From Paludibacteraceae bacterium (GTDB taxonomy: Bacteria; Bacteroidota; Bacteroidia; Bacteroidales; Paludibacteraceae): 64,000 nt of DNA. The number at the start of each line of letters is the position of its first letter. The first letter of the stretch is position 1. Both the position numbers and the translations under genes were made by a program. Shown here one piece after another: positions 48,982-57,360 of the stretch. Under the pieces are notes generated by a model. That model saw only the letters and a program-made list of their open reading frames with translations, was not told where the DNA came from and did no database searches. The stretch is from positions 1 to 64,000 of the forward strand of contig CAJOKE010000003.1 in the NCBI GenBank assembly GCA_905235225.1, read 5' to 3'.

Positions 48982-49731
48982 TTAGATGATTAATCGCGCA
49001 AACGATTCCGCCTCGGCGATATGCTCTATTTTTCCGACATCCAGCAACTCTCCGTCAGGCTCGAATCCTCGGAAAAACGCCTGCCGCATTGCATCCAGAT
49101 AAAAATCTATCACCGAGAACCGCTCCCCGTTCCGCGACGCATACTCATCCATCATGGACAACACTCCGGGCGACAGCACTTGCATGCCCGAGAATGCCAG
49201 TAAACGGTAATCATCCAACATCGGTGCCACTGAGGCGGGACGGCACTCGCCGGTCGCTACATTAGTCCAACCGCTCAAACGGTCATCTTTGTCAAAGCAC
49301 AGGTATCGTTGTGTCTCCCGATGCCGCACAACTAACAATCCCGCTTCTTCCGGACGATATGCTCCTGTCACATCTTCCAAGCGGATGGTTGAAAGTATAT
49401 CCGCATTTAGTGCCAGAACAGGCTCGTCGCTGTCACGCCCATACGTTTTCCATGCCTTCAGCAACCCGCCACCGGTATCCAACAACCTCTCCCGCTCATC
49501 CGAAATCATGATATGGCACCCGAAGTTGTCATTCGAACGGACATAATCGATAATCATGTCCGCAAAGTGATGGACATTGATCATTATATCCGTTATGCCG
49601 GCGGACTTGAGTTTGGCAATTTGGTACATCAGCAAAGGATGACCTGCCAAAGGCACCAAAGCCTTCGGCATCGTATCTGTTAACGGACGAAGCCGCGTTC
49701 CGAGTCCCGCGGCGAAAATCATTCCCTTCAT
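48982..49731 (-). CDS. Sugar-1-phosphate nucleotidyltransferase (MurU-like)
   Basis: A 249-residue nucleotidyltransferase: MKGMIFAAGLGTRLRPLTDT, MPKALVPLAGHPLLMYQ (NTP and substrate loops), NVHHFAD, ERLLDTGGGL (~87) and LALNADILST (~108, metal Asp). It resembles MurNAc-1-phosphate uridylyltransferase of wall recycling as well as mannose/glucose-1-phosphate enzymes. With the kinase at 34313 it could form an AmgK-MurU-type salvage pair, although the genes are not linked. It lies 4 bases after the lipid kinase gene. Confidence 0.8.
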   Translation of the reverse strand: MKGMIFAAGLGTRLRPLTDTMPKALVPLAGHPLLMYQIAKLKSAGITDIMINVHHFADMIIDYVRSNDNFGCHIMISDERERLLDTGGGLLKAWKTYGRDSDEPVLALNADILSTIRLEDVTGAYRPEEAGLLVVRHRETQRYLCFDKDDRLSGWTNVATGECRPASVAPMLDDYRLLAFSGMQVLSPGVLSMMDEYASRNGERFSVIDFYLDAMRQAFFRGFEPDGELLDVGKIEHIAEAESFARLII

Positions 49732-49735
49732 ATCG

Positions 49736-50671
49736 CTAACAATATTGCGGCACCGTCATTTGAAGCGCATGGTGCAGGCAATACACCTCGCACGGTCCCA
49801 TTATATCCATCAATATACCGTCTGCCTCAAAGCACAGATACTGCTTGGTGTTTATCTCCACCTTGCACCCCGTAAAACCGTGTACAAAATCGAGGTCGGT
49901 CAGTTTCCCGTTATATATCCGCCCCAACGCACGCATAATCTGCCTCAATGTCGGTTTCTCCACCACTATCGAATGGAATATGCCGTCCCGGGGATCCGCA
50001 TCCGGGTTCTGACGGATTCCGCCACCCGAATAAGGACCGTTGCCGATATTCATTGTAAACATCGGATTACGGCTCACTTCCTCACCGTCGCACACTACCT
50101 GCATCGGAATCGGTTTCATCTTGGCCAACGCCGCAAACAGACCGAACAGATAGTTGACATGGTGACTGCCGATATAGGGTTTCAACTTCACCGCATACTT
50201 GCATGTCAAAGGGTCAAGACCGAAACCGACCGAGTTGATAAAATATCGGTTATGCCGTATCCCGTTGCGCCAATACGCCACACAACCGACATCCACAGGC
50301 TCGTCTTTTCCGTTGAAGAACAATTCCAACGAACGCTTGAAATCCTTTGTCAGCCCCCAAAAACGCGCCCAGTCATTGCCTGTGCCGCGAGGCATCAGAC
50401 CGAAACGGATCTTACGACGCTGCTCTTCAGGAATATCCGCACGCATAATACCGTTTATCACTTCGGACACCGTGCCGTCACCACCCAACACAAGAATCTG
50501 GTCATAACCCTTTTCTACTAACTCGCGCGCCAATTCCAACGCATGATTCGCATACTTGGTCACACGATAGGTAAATGGCTGGTGACGCGAACGGAGCAAC
50601 TTGAACAAATACACACGCTGCGAACGGAAATATCGCTTTCCCGATTTCGGATTAATAATAATTGCTAACAT
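49736..50671 (-). CDS. Diacylglycerol-kinase-family lipid kinase (YegS/DgkB-like)
   Basis: A 311-residue lipid or sphingolipid kinase: N-terminal IIINPKSGKRYF, nucleotide loop ILVLGGDGTVSEVINGIM (~60-77), LMPRGTGNDWARFWG (~92) and the C-terminal NPDADPRDGIFHSIVVEKPT (~218). The native lipid substrate in Bacteroidota may be diacylglycerol or a dihydroceramide. It is the first gene of a two-gene operon with the nucleotidyltransferase. Confidence 0.88.
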   Translation of the reverse strand: MLAIIINPKSGKRYFRSQRVYLFKLLRSRHQPFTYRVTKYANHALELARELVEKGYDQILVLGGDGTVSEVINGIMRADIPEEQRRKIRFGLMPRGTGNDWARFWGLTKDFKRSLELFFNGKDEPVDVGCVAYWRNGIRHNRYFINSVGFGLDPLTCKYAVKLKPYIGSHHVNYLFGLFAALAKMKPIPMQVVCDGEEVSRNPMFTMNIGNGPYSGGGIRQNPDADPRDGIFHSIVVEKPTLRQIMRALGRIYNGKLTDLDFVHGFTGCKVEINTKQYLCFEADGILMDIMGPCEVYCLHHALQMTVPQYC

Positions 50672-50726
50672 GCTCTTTTCTGCTTTTCATGATTGTCCGA
50701 AATACCTGCCGGACAAAAACAACGTG

Positions 50727-50758
50727 CAAAGGTACTACAAAAATTGCACATGTGCAAG
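50727..50758 (-). promoter_or_regulatory. Promoter of the lipid kinase operon with palindrome
   Basis: On the minus strand CTTG (50758-50755), 20 bp, TACCTTTG (50734-50727). The perfect 14-bp palindrome TTGCACATGTGCAA (50744-50757) overlaps the -33 box. Confidence 0.8.
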
Positions 50759-50819
50759 CGTCCGGACATTTTTTGAAGAACTTGCCGATTTTATCGCGTA
50801 TAAAATTTCCACAGCACAT

Positions 50820-50874
50820 ATTAGGATTTTATTAGGATATTATTAGGTTATTATTAGGATATTATTAGGTTATT
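50820..50874. repeat. 11-bp tandem array (5 units)
   Basis: Units attaggatttt, attaggatatt, attaggttatt, attaggatatt and attaggttatt are each 11 bp, the last four forming two 22-bp pairs. It sits in the 414-bp region between divergent lipid kinase and cmk. The rest of that region holds the two promoters and no coding signal. Confidence 0.95.
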
Positions 50875-50991
50875 CCAGATACCGCAAATATATTGCAAGC
50901 CAATATGCCACAGAATATCAAGACTTTAACCGTCTCAAAAAACTTTACGGAACGTTCAAAAACTTTTTTCCGCCAAAAAATCCCGCATAAA

Positions 50992-51023
50992 CTTGCATAC
51001 ATCCCAAAATTGTTGTAACTTTG
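50992..51023 (+). promoter_or_regulatory. Promoter of cmk-ispH
   Basis: CTTG (50992-50995), 20 bp, TAACTTTG (51016-51023), leaving a ~55-base leader. Confidence 0.8.
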
Positions 51024-51085
51024 CACCCGATTTGATTATTTTGGCTGAATACGCACAATTATCGTTATTCCTTATCAATTTAAAC

Positions 51086-51763
51086 ATGACAAAACGTACA
51101 AACAACAGAATAATTGTCGCTATTGACGGATACTCTTCTTGCGGCAAATCAACCATGGCGAAAGCACTCGCGCAATATGCCGGATACACCTACGTGGACA
51201 CCGGTGCCATGTACCGCGCTATCGCACTTTATACTATTCAGAACAACCTCACCGAAACACAACTCATTAACGCGCTGCCCGATATTCACATTTCCTTCAG
51301 ACATCTCCACGACGGACAGCATGTGTGCCTCAACGGCGTTGATGTAGAGGCGCAGATACGTACTCTGGAAGTCGGAAATATGGCTTCCAAAGTTTCACCT
51401 ATCAAAGAAGTGCGCCGCTTCCTCGTCGCCCAGCAACAGCAAATGGGCATCGACAAAGGTATCGTTATGGACGGACGGGACATTGGCACCGTCGTCTTTC
51501 CCAACGCCGAACTGAAACTGTTCCTCACCGCCAGACCCGAAGTCAGGGCTATGCGCCGGTTCAAGGAATTGCAGGCTAAAGGTGAAAATCCCGTCTTTGA
51601 AGAGGTTCTGCATGACGTCAACGACCGCGACTACCGCGACACACATCGTGCCGAATCGCCACTCAGGCAGGCTGAGGACGCTGTCGTCGTTGACAACTCG
51701 GACATGACTAAAGACCAGCAGATTAAGCACATCATCAACATCTTCAATGACCATATCCATTGA
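51086..51763 (+). CDS. cmk: Cytidylate kinase
   Basis: Phosphorylates CMP/dCMP. From ATG 51086 the protein is 225 residues; an upstream in-frame ATG (50993) lies in the promoter spacer. The P-loop is IAIDGYSSCGKSTMAKALA (~10-28), then YVDTGAMYRAIAL, the substrate-binding MDGRDIGTVVFPNAELKLFL (~130) and LTARPEVRAMRR. It overlaps ispH by 17 bases. Confidence 0.96.
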   Translation: MTKRTNNRIIVAIDGYSSCGKSTMAKALAQYAGYTYVDTGAMYRAIALYTIQNNLTETQLINALPDIHISFRHLHDGQHVCLNGVDVEAQIRTLEVGNMASKVSPIKEVRRFLVAQQQQMGIDKGIVMDGRDIGTVVFPNAELKLFLTARPEVRAMRRFKELQAKGENPVFEEVLHDVNDRDYRDTHRAESPLRQAEDAVVVDNSDMTKDQQIKHIINIFNDHIH

Positions 51764-52637
51764 TACCAAATCCGGCTTCTGTTTTGGTGTGACTGCTGCC
51801 ATACAAAAAGCCGAAGAAGAACTGAACAAAGGCACATTATACTGCCTTGGCGACATCGTGCATAACGGTCAGGAAGTTAAACGGTTGGAGCAAAAAGGAC
51901 TGGAAACCATCGACTACGACGACCTGCGGACATTGCACAATGTCAGAGTTCTGCTGCGGGCGCACGGGGAACCACCTTCTACATACCATATTGCACGTAA
52001 TAACGGCAACGAAATCATTGATGCCACGTGTCCTGTAGTCAAAAAACTGCAGGAACGCATTCACGACACCTACATCCAACACCGCAACGCACAAATCGTT
52101 ATCTACGGGAAAACCGGACACGCAGAAGTTTTTGGCTTACAGGGACAAACAAACAACACCGCCATCATTGTCGAATCCGACAACGACCTTGACAGAATCG
52201 ATTTCAAACGCGATATTTATCTCTTTTCACAAACAACCATGTCCGTGGAAGGGCTGCATTCACTCATTAAGGCTATCGAAAACAGACGCGAACTGGCTGC
52301 AACGGATGACTCTCCTGTCTTTGAATACCATGATACCATCTGCCGGAATGTCGCTAACCGCGCTGCCGACCTCAAAACTTTTGCCGCACGGCAATCTATC
52401 GTCCTCTTTGTCGGTGGACAGAAATCATCCAACGCCAAAGTGCTGTTCGAACATTGCCGACTGGCCAATCCGAATACATTCTTTGTCGAAAAAGCAGAAG
52501 ATGTCACTTCCGATTTATTGAAAAACGCCAACGTCCGTACAGACACGGATTTCAAAATCGGCATTTGTGGCGCAACCAGTACGCCGCAATGGCTCATGGA
52601 GCAAATAAAAACAGCCGCTGAACGGCTGTTTGAATGA
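51747..52637 (+). CDS. ispH: 4-hydroxy-3-methylbut-2-enyl diphosphate reductase
   Basis: The last enzyme of the MEP isoprenoid pathway, a [4Fe-4S] protein of 296 residues. The three cluster Cys lie in SGFCFGVTAAI (~12), IDATCPVVKKL (~95) and HDTICRNVANRAADL (~194). RAHGEPPSTY and GGQKSSNAKVL are also family marks. Translational overlap with cmk is clear. The terminator hairpin is built into its last codons. Confidence 0.96.
   Translation: MTISIDTKSGFCFGVTAAIQKAEEELNKGTLYCLGDIVHNGQEVKRLEQKGLETIDYDDLRTLHNVRVLLRAHGEPPSTYHIARNNGNEIIDATCPVVKKLQERIHDTYIQHRNAQIVIYGKTGHAEVFGLQGQTNNTAIIVESDNDLDRIDFKRDIYLFSQTTMSVEGLHSLIKAIENRRELAATDDSPVFEYHDTICRNVANRAADLKTFAARQSIVLFVGGQKSSNAKVLFEHCRLANPNTFFVEKAEDVTSDLLKNANVRTDTDFKIGICGATSTPQWLMEQIKTAAERLFE
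52609..52631. terminator. Terminator hairpin inside the 3' end of ispH
   Basis: Nine-base arms aaacagccg (52609-52617) and cggctgttt (52623-52631) with a 5-base loop, overlapping the last ispH codons. T-rich sequence follows at 52639. It probably also stops the convergent SDR gene, which ends at 52646. Confidence 0.75.
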
Positions 52638-52645
52638 TTCTCTTT

Positions 52646-54214
52646 TTATCGCTCCCAACCCTCAAAAACATCGGGACCGTAAGTATTGTTTTCATCCGCT
52701 TCATGCAACGGACTCCATAATTGCGCAAAGAACGGATTACGCTTTGCCTCGGCGTCCCAGTTCCATGGACGGACACGTTCTTTCGTATCCGCATATGGCC
52801 ATGGAAAACAATCCGGACACCAGTGACCGCCCAATAGAATCAGTCGCGGCGATGCCTTGAACACATGTCCTTCTGCACATTGCCACTCCAGTTGGGTATC
52901 AAGGTCTCCGGGAGTCATTTTCGTGGACAGACATTTGCCCCCGCGGTAAGCCGCAACGGATTGTATATCTTCTATGCCAAGGGACTCCAAAGGCTTGGAT
53001 TCGTCATAACCATGATTCAGCAGCACTGCTTCCCTGCTGTTATGGGACACATCCGTCTGCTTCCATGGCTTGATTCTGCAATACGACTCATAAGACCCGT
53101 AATATGCACTGATCCGCTGACGGCACTTCTCGCCCAATGTCGCGTCATTGCGATGCTTAATCCACCATTGCGTGCCATGCTCTTTGGACATCGCCATGAA
53201 CCACATCGCGGCTTTAACAAGGTGCGGCACTAACTTCGCCACGTGGGTCTTCGAGGCTAACTTGATTCCCCACGGCAACGTATCTGACTTCGCCAGACGG
53301 GAAAAATACTCCTTGATGGGTACATTCGCGCGGAAATGCAGATAGTTCTCCAGTTTGTCACTGTCCAGATACCACATGCCGTGGAAATTGCGCGTTGTGA
53401 ACCAATGCGCATTGAATATCTTTTCAGGTTTGGGACATCCGATAGCGTCTAATAACAGACATTCAAACTCATAGTTCGAGATTCGGTATTCCTCGCCCGA
53501 ACCGATATTATAGTATTGTTTCCAGAAATCTTCCGGCACTGTCGGACGGCATATCCGCTCCAGCAATCTGCCGCTGTCCTCTACTGTCGCCCATTCCAGC
53601 ACACCGCGAATCGGGACATGGAACATAATCGGATCATAGTTCTTCAATATGGCAGGATACAGAATTCCTGACTGCCGTAGGGATACCCAGTTTTTGATTC
53701 CCGAATCCGTGATAATACGCTCAGCCCATGCCTTGGTTATACCATAATGGTCGTATGCGCTGACACATATCGGGTCACCCGTCCTGCCCCAATGCAATGG
53801 TTCGCGACGGTCACCCATCTGCGCTACAGAACCTACATAAACGACTTTGGGCTGCTTGCCGTCAGGCTGGGCAAGTACCGCATCCCGGACATTCCGGGCT
53901 GCCGTGATATTCGTCTCTCGCGTTGCACGGGGACGGTAATCCGCCTGCGGGGACACCATTCCGCCTACATGCAATACAATGTCTGCACCACTAACCCCCT
54001 TCAGCACATCCTCATAACGGGTCAAATCGCCCCAAATGATTTGGAGTACATCTTCAGGAAATGCAGCTATATAAGAAGTTAATTTATGCTTGTTCTTTTG
54101 AGACGGACGAGCCAATATGCGTAATGTGTACTTGTCTGGGAAACGTAAAATCTCCTGCATACCCGCCCAACCCATCGTACCGGTGGCACCGGTCAGAAAA
54201 ACCGTTGTCTTCAT
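52646..54214 (-). CDS. NAD(P)-dependent SDR epimerase/dehydratase fused to a C-terminal zinc-ribbon domain
   Basis: A 522-residue protein. The N-terminal ~350 residues form an extended SDR: FLTGATGTMGWAGMQEIL (nucleotide-binding TGxxGxxG), VVYVGSVAQMGDR and the catalytic YDHYGITKAWAER (Tyr-x3-Lys, ~172). The last ~130 residues are different: LEWQCAEGHVFKASPRLILL then GGHWCPDCFPWP is a CxxxH...CxxC treble-clef-like zinc site, as in some nuclease-associated ribbons. The combination is unusual. I cannot name the substrate; sugar nucleotide or steroid-like oxidoreduction are family options. Confidence 0.75.
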   Translation of the reverse strand: MKTTVFLTGATGTMGWAGMQEILRFPDKYTLRILARPSQKNKHKLTSYIAAFPEDVLQIIWGDLTRYEDVLKGVSGADIVLHVGGMVSPQADYRPRATRETNITAARNVRDAVLAQPDGKQPKVVYVGSVAQMGDRREPLHWGRTGDPICVSAYDHYGITKAWAERIITDSGIKNWVSLRQSGILYPAILKNYDPIMFHVPIRGVLEWATVEDSGRLLERICRPTVPEDFWKQYYNIGSGEEYRISNYEFECLLLDAIGCPKPEKIFNAHWFTTRNFHGMWYLDSDKLENYLHFRANVPIKEYFSRLAKSDTLPWGIKLASKTHVAKLVPHLVKAAMWFMAMSKEHGTQWWIKHRNDATLGEKCRQRISAYYGSYESYCRIKPWKQTDVSHNSREAVLLNHGYDESKPLESLGIEDIQSVAAYRGGKCLSTKMTPGDLDTQLEWQCAEGHVFKASPRLILLGGHWCPDCFPWPYADTKERVRPWNWDAEAKRNPFFAQLWSPLHEADENNTYGPDVFEGWER

Positions 54215-54230
54215 ATCTTCAATGTAAAAA

Positions 54231-55844
54231 TTAGTGTTTTATAGCCTTGCCCTCATCTATCAGTTTATGCCAGCGCGTCTTGATAAAACGACCCGTATGG
54301 CGCGTAAACTCATATATCCAATGATTGAGAATTTCTGTCTCTTCATCCTCAAGATCCTGAACTACTTTCTCCGCATTGTTGTCCGATATAATCAGCAGGC
54401 AATCATTCAATTCTAATTCCGTATCACCTTTCGGCACAAAGAAAGTGTCATCCCGACGAACCATAATCACCAATGTATGCTCTGGAATAGGAATATTCTT
54501 GAGCAGATTACCATTCGCCAACAGGGATTCATCCACAATGCGTTCGCGCGCAGATGACTCAATTTCTTCCGGCAAATCAAGATCAAAATGAGAAATACGA
54601 TGTTTCGGGTCGGCAGGTAATACCAAATGAAGTTTCTTGGCTACCGCACTCAGCGTTGTTCCCTGAACTAAAAGGCTTACTATCGTACACGTGAACACAA
54701 CATTAAATACCAAATCAGCATGAGGAACACCGTTTGCCACACACAGAATGGCAAATATAATCGGTACAGCACCCTTCAAACCAACCCAGCTCACAAACAA
54801 ACGGTCTGTCTGTTTGAACTTGCGGAAAGGAAGCATGCAAAGCATCACACTCAGCGGGCGGGAGATAACTACCATCACCAACGAGATAACCAGTGAACTC
54901 AACCAAACTTCCAAGCGGAACAACTCTAACGGACGAACCATCAAACCTAACATAAGGAACATCACCAACTGGCTGAGCCAAGTCAAACCGTCAAAGAAGG
55001 ATTTCGTCTGGCGTTTGCGCGTGAACTTGCTGTTCCCGATAATCAAACCGCCTATATATACGGCGAGGTAAGGATTCCCCTTCAGATAATAGGTAGCGGC
55101 AAATATAAAAATACATGCTGTCAGTACCATAATCGGATACAAACTCTCGTTCGACAAATCTGCACGGTTTAGCAGCCATACTATAAACTTGCCGAATATA
55201 AAGCCCATTACTGCACCCATTACCAATTGGATAAGAATGTCCTGGAATATTGTCAACGCATTGACTCCCTCACCGGGATTGGTCACAATACTGATCAATG
55301 TGATTGTCAGTATATACGCCATCGGATCATTCGCACCTGACTCTAACTCCAACAGCGGACGAAGATTATGCTTCAGCTTGATACCGTTGGTACGGAGTAT
55401 GGAAAACACACTCGCCGAATCCGTGGAAGACATCGTTGCCGCTATCAACAACGCTGCCCATATGCCGATTTCCGCTTTCGCCCAGCCGAATATCAGCCAG
55501 GTCAGAACGCCCGTAATAACACAGGTTAATAATACACCGATGGTCGCCAGCGTTAATCCGGGAGCCAGTACAGGCTGAATATCCGACACCTTGGTATCCA
55601 TGCCGCCGGAGAACAATATCACGCATAGTGCTATTGTTCCAATGGCTTGCGCACTACCGATATTCACCATATACCCCACTGCATCCGAACCGAACCAGCC
55701 GCCTATGCCGTTCGGACCGAATAACATTCCGACTCCTAAAAACAATAACAAAGCCGGTACACCGAAACGATAACCTATCTTGTCAGTAAAAATACTCGCA
55801 AAGAATAGCAATGACAAAATTAGTAAAACAAATTCTACTTGCAT
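54231..55844 (-). CDS. K+/H+ antiporter (NhaP2/CvrA type) with TrkA-C domain
   Basis: A CPA1 antiporter of 537 residues with about 12 membrane helices. The ion-binding region is MSSTDSASVFSILR (~137) followed by LESGANDPMAYI (~166), the ND-type motif of the family. A cytoplasmic TrkA-C domain (~400-500: IPIPEHTLVIMVRRDDTFFV, PKGDTELELNDCLLIIS) senses nucleotide or ions. It lies 16 bases upstream of the SDR gene and may be cotranscribed. Confidence 0.9.
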   Translation of the reverse strand: MQVEFVLLILSLLFFASIFTDKIGYRFGVPALLLFLGVGMLFGPNGIGGWFGSDAVGYMVNIGSAQAIGTIALCVILFSGGMDTKVSDIQPVLAPGLTLATIGVLLTCVITGVLTWLIFGWAKAEIGIWAALLIAATMSSTDSASVFSILRTNGIKLKHNLRPLLELESGANDPMAYILTITLISIVTNPGEGVNALTIFQDILIQLVMGAVMGFIFGKFIVWLLNRADLSNESLYPIMVLTACIFIFAATYYLKGNPYLAVYIGGLIIGNSKFTRKRQTKSFFDGLTWLSQLVMFLMLGLMVRPLELFRLEVWLSSLVISLVMVVISRPLSVMLCMLPFRKFKQTDRLFVSWVGLKGAVPIIFAILCVANGVPHADLVFNVVFTCTIVSLLVQGTTLSAVAKKLHLVLPADPKHRISHFDLDLPEEIESSARERIVDESLLANGNLLKNIPIPEHTLVIMVRRDDTFFVPKGDTELELNDCLLIISDNNAEKVVQDLEDEETEILNHWIYEFTRHTGRFIKTRWHKLIDEGKAIKH

Positions 55845-55888
55845 ATTATCTTGAAATATTACACACCCGCTGAAATATTCACATCGGA

Positions 55889-56305
55889 TTATTTCAGTAA
55901 GTGTTCGTCTATGATTTTGATGATTTCTTCTTTGGGATAAAGACCTTTAAGCAGAATCGGCTGACCCTCTACGGGGACGTATAACACTTGTGGAATACTG
56001 TTAATCTGGAATATATATGCCAACTCACGCTCCTGCTCGGTATCTGCCTTGTAGAAATTCACTTTCCCCGCATACTGATTGGATAATTCTTCCATAATCG
56101 GAGCAAGACGCTTGCACGGACCGCACCAAGTGGTGTAGAAATCAATTACACATGGCTTCTTGCCCAAATACTTCCAGTCCTTTTCATGAACATAATCAAA
56201 CACTTCTTTCTTGAACTGTTCAGTACTGATGTACGACACACCTTCTGCCATTGATAAGGCGGAGAATAGCGTCAAAACGAAAAATAATACAGACTTTTTT
56301 ATCAT
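55889..56305 (-). CDS. Exported thioredoxin
   Basis: A 138-residue thioredoxin with a signal peptide (VLFFVLTLFSALSMAEG) and active site DFYTTWCGPCKRLAPIMEEL (~54-73), cis-Pro in INSIPQVLYV (~107). It acts in the periplasm, where WCGPC thioredoxins help fold or reduce exported proteins in Bacteroidota. It is transcribed divergently from aroB. Confidence 0.92.
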   Translation of the reverse strand: MIKKSVLFFVLTLFSALSMAEGVSYISTEQFKKEVFDYVHEKDWKYLGKKPCVIDFYTTWCGPCKRLAPIMEELSNQYAGKVNFYKADTEQERELAYIFQINSIPQVLYVPVEGQPILLKGLYPKEEIIKIIDEHLLK

Positions 56306-56325
56306 AACTGTTCAAAATTAGCCCG

Positions 56326-56373
56326 CAAAGGTACTAAATTATTTGCACATGCACAAAATTTGTTGTACTTTTG
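56326..56373. promoter_or_regulatory. Divergent promoters of thioredoxin and aroB sharing a -33 motif
   Basis: TTTGCACATGCACAAA (56342-56357) gives -33 TTTG boxes in both directions. Plus -7 is TACTTTTG (56366-56373); minus -7 is TACCTTTG (56333-56326). Both spacers are 20 bp. The palindrome is imperfect (12 of 16 symmetric). Confidence 0.9.
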
Positions 56374-56390
56374 CACAAAAATTGTGCCAA

Positions 56391-57359
56391 ATGACACTCA
56401 TTCAAAGGCTGCAAGACCACATAAACCAATATACAGATCGGCAGATTTTCATTCTGCAGGACAATAATATCACTATCCGCCTGCCATTCCCGACTATGCT
56501 CATCAATGCTTGTGAAGCAAACAAAAGCATCACTTCCGCCATGGACATTTGGCAGTGGCTCACTGCGCAGGGAGCAACACGACAGGCACTGCTCATCAAC
56601 ATCGGCGGGGGAACAGTCTCTGATTTGGGAGGATTCGTTGCAGCCGCTTACCTGCGCGGAATTGATTATGTGAACATCCCTACTACACTGCTTGCTATGA
56701 CGGATGCCGCCATCGGTGGAAAAACTGCGGTCAATTTCGATGGCCTGAAAAACCGTATCGGCTTCTTCAAGCAACCTCTGGAAACAATCACTGACACGGA
56801 ATTTCTCAATACCCTGCCGCCCGACGAACTGCTTTCCGGCTATGCAGAAGTGATTAAAACCGCACTTCTCATAAGCGACAACACGTTTGCCGATGCCGTC
56901 AACTCCATTGACACGGACATTTCTCCGGAACTGTTAACAGCATGCCAGCATTTCAAACAATCCGTCGTAGAGCGTGATCCAATGGAAAAAGGACTGCGCC
57001 GGATACTTAACTTGGGACATACCGTCGGACATGCACTGGAAGAAAAAACAGGTGCCAAACACGGATATTGTGTACTCTGGGGTCTCGTGGCAGAATTATA
57101 CCTCAGCGTCATACTGCTCGGTTGCCCTAAATCTGTCCTACAGCAATTGGTATCTGTCATGCTGGAATACTACGGCAGACCACAATGCAACTGCAAAGAG
57201 CAAAGCGAACTCATTGCACTCATGAGAAAAGACAAAAAGAACAACACCGAAAACAATATCACCTTCACACTGCTCAAAAAAATTGGCGACCCGGTAATCA
57301 ACCAAGTCGCCGAACAAAAGGTAATCGAGGAAGCCCTCGACTACCTGTTTTCATTATAA
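56391..57359 (+). CDS. aroB: 3-dehydroquinate synthase
   Basis: The second enzyme of the shikimate pathway, NAD- and metal-dependent. From ATG 56391 the protein has 322 residues, slightly short at the N-terminus compared with most AroB. Signatures are LLINIGGGTVSDLGGFVAA (~64), YVNIPTTLLAMTDAAIGGKT (~91), NRIGFFKQP, SGYAEVIKTALL (~146), and metal ligands in RILNLGHTVGHALEE (~208) and KHGYCVLWGL. An upstream in-frame start overlaps the promoter and is rejected. Confidence 0.95.
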   Translation: MTLIQRLQDHINQYTDRQIFILQDNNITIRLPFPTMLINACEANKSITSAMDIWQWLTAQGATRQALLINIGGGTVSDLGGFVAAAYLRGIDYVNIPTTLLAMTDAAIGGKTAVNFDGLKNRIGFFKQPLETITDTEFLNTLPPDELLSGYAEVIKTALLISDNTFADAVNSIDTDISPELLTACQHFKQSVVERDPMEKGLRRILNLGHTVGHALEEKTGAKHGYCVLWGLVAELYLSVILLGCPKSVLQQLVSVMLEYYGRPQCNCKEQSELIALMRKDKKNNTENNITFTLLKKIGDPVINQVAEQKVIEEALDYLFSL

Positions 57360-57360
57360 T

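Noticed and set aside
50601..50846. 81-codon plus-strand ORF between the lipid kinase and cmk
   Set aside because: It covers the lipid kinase start, its promoter and part of the 11-bp array; no protein-like features.
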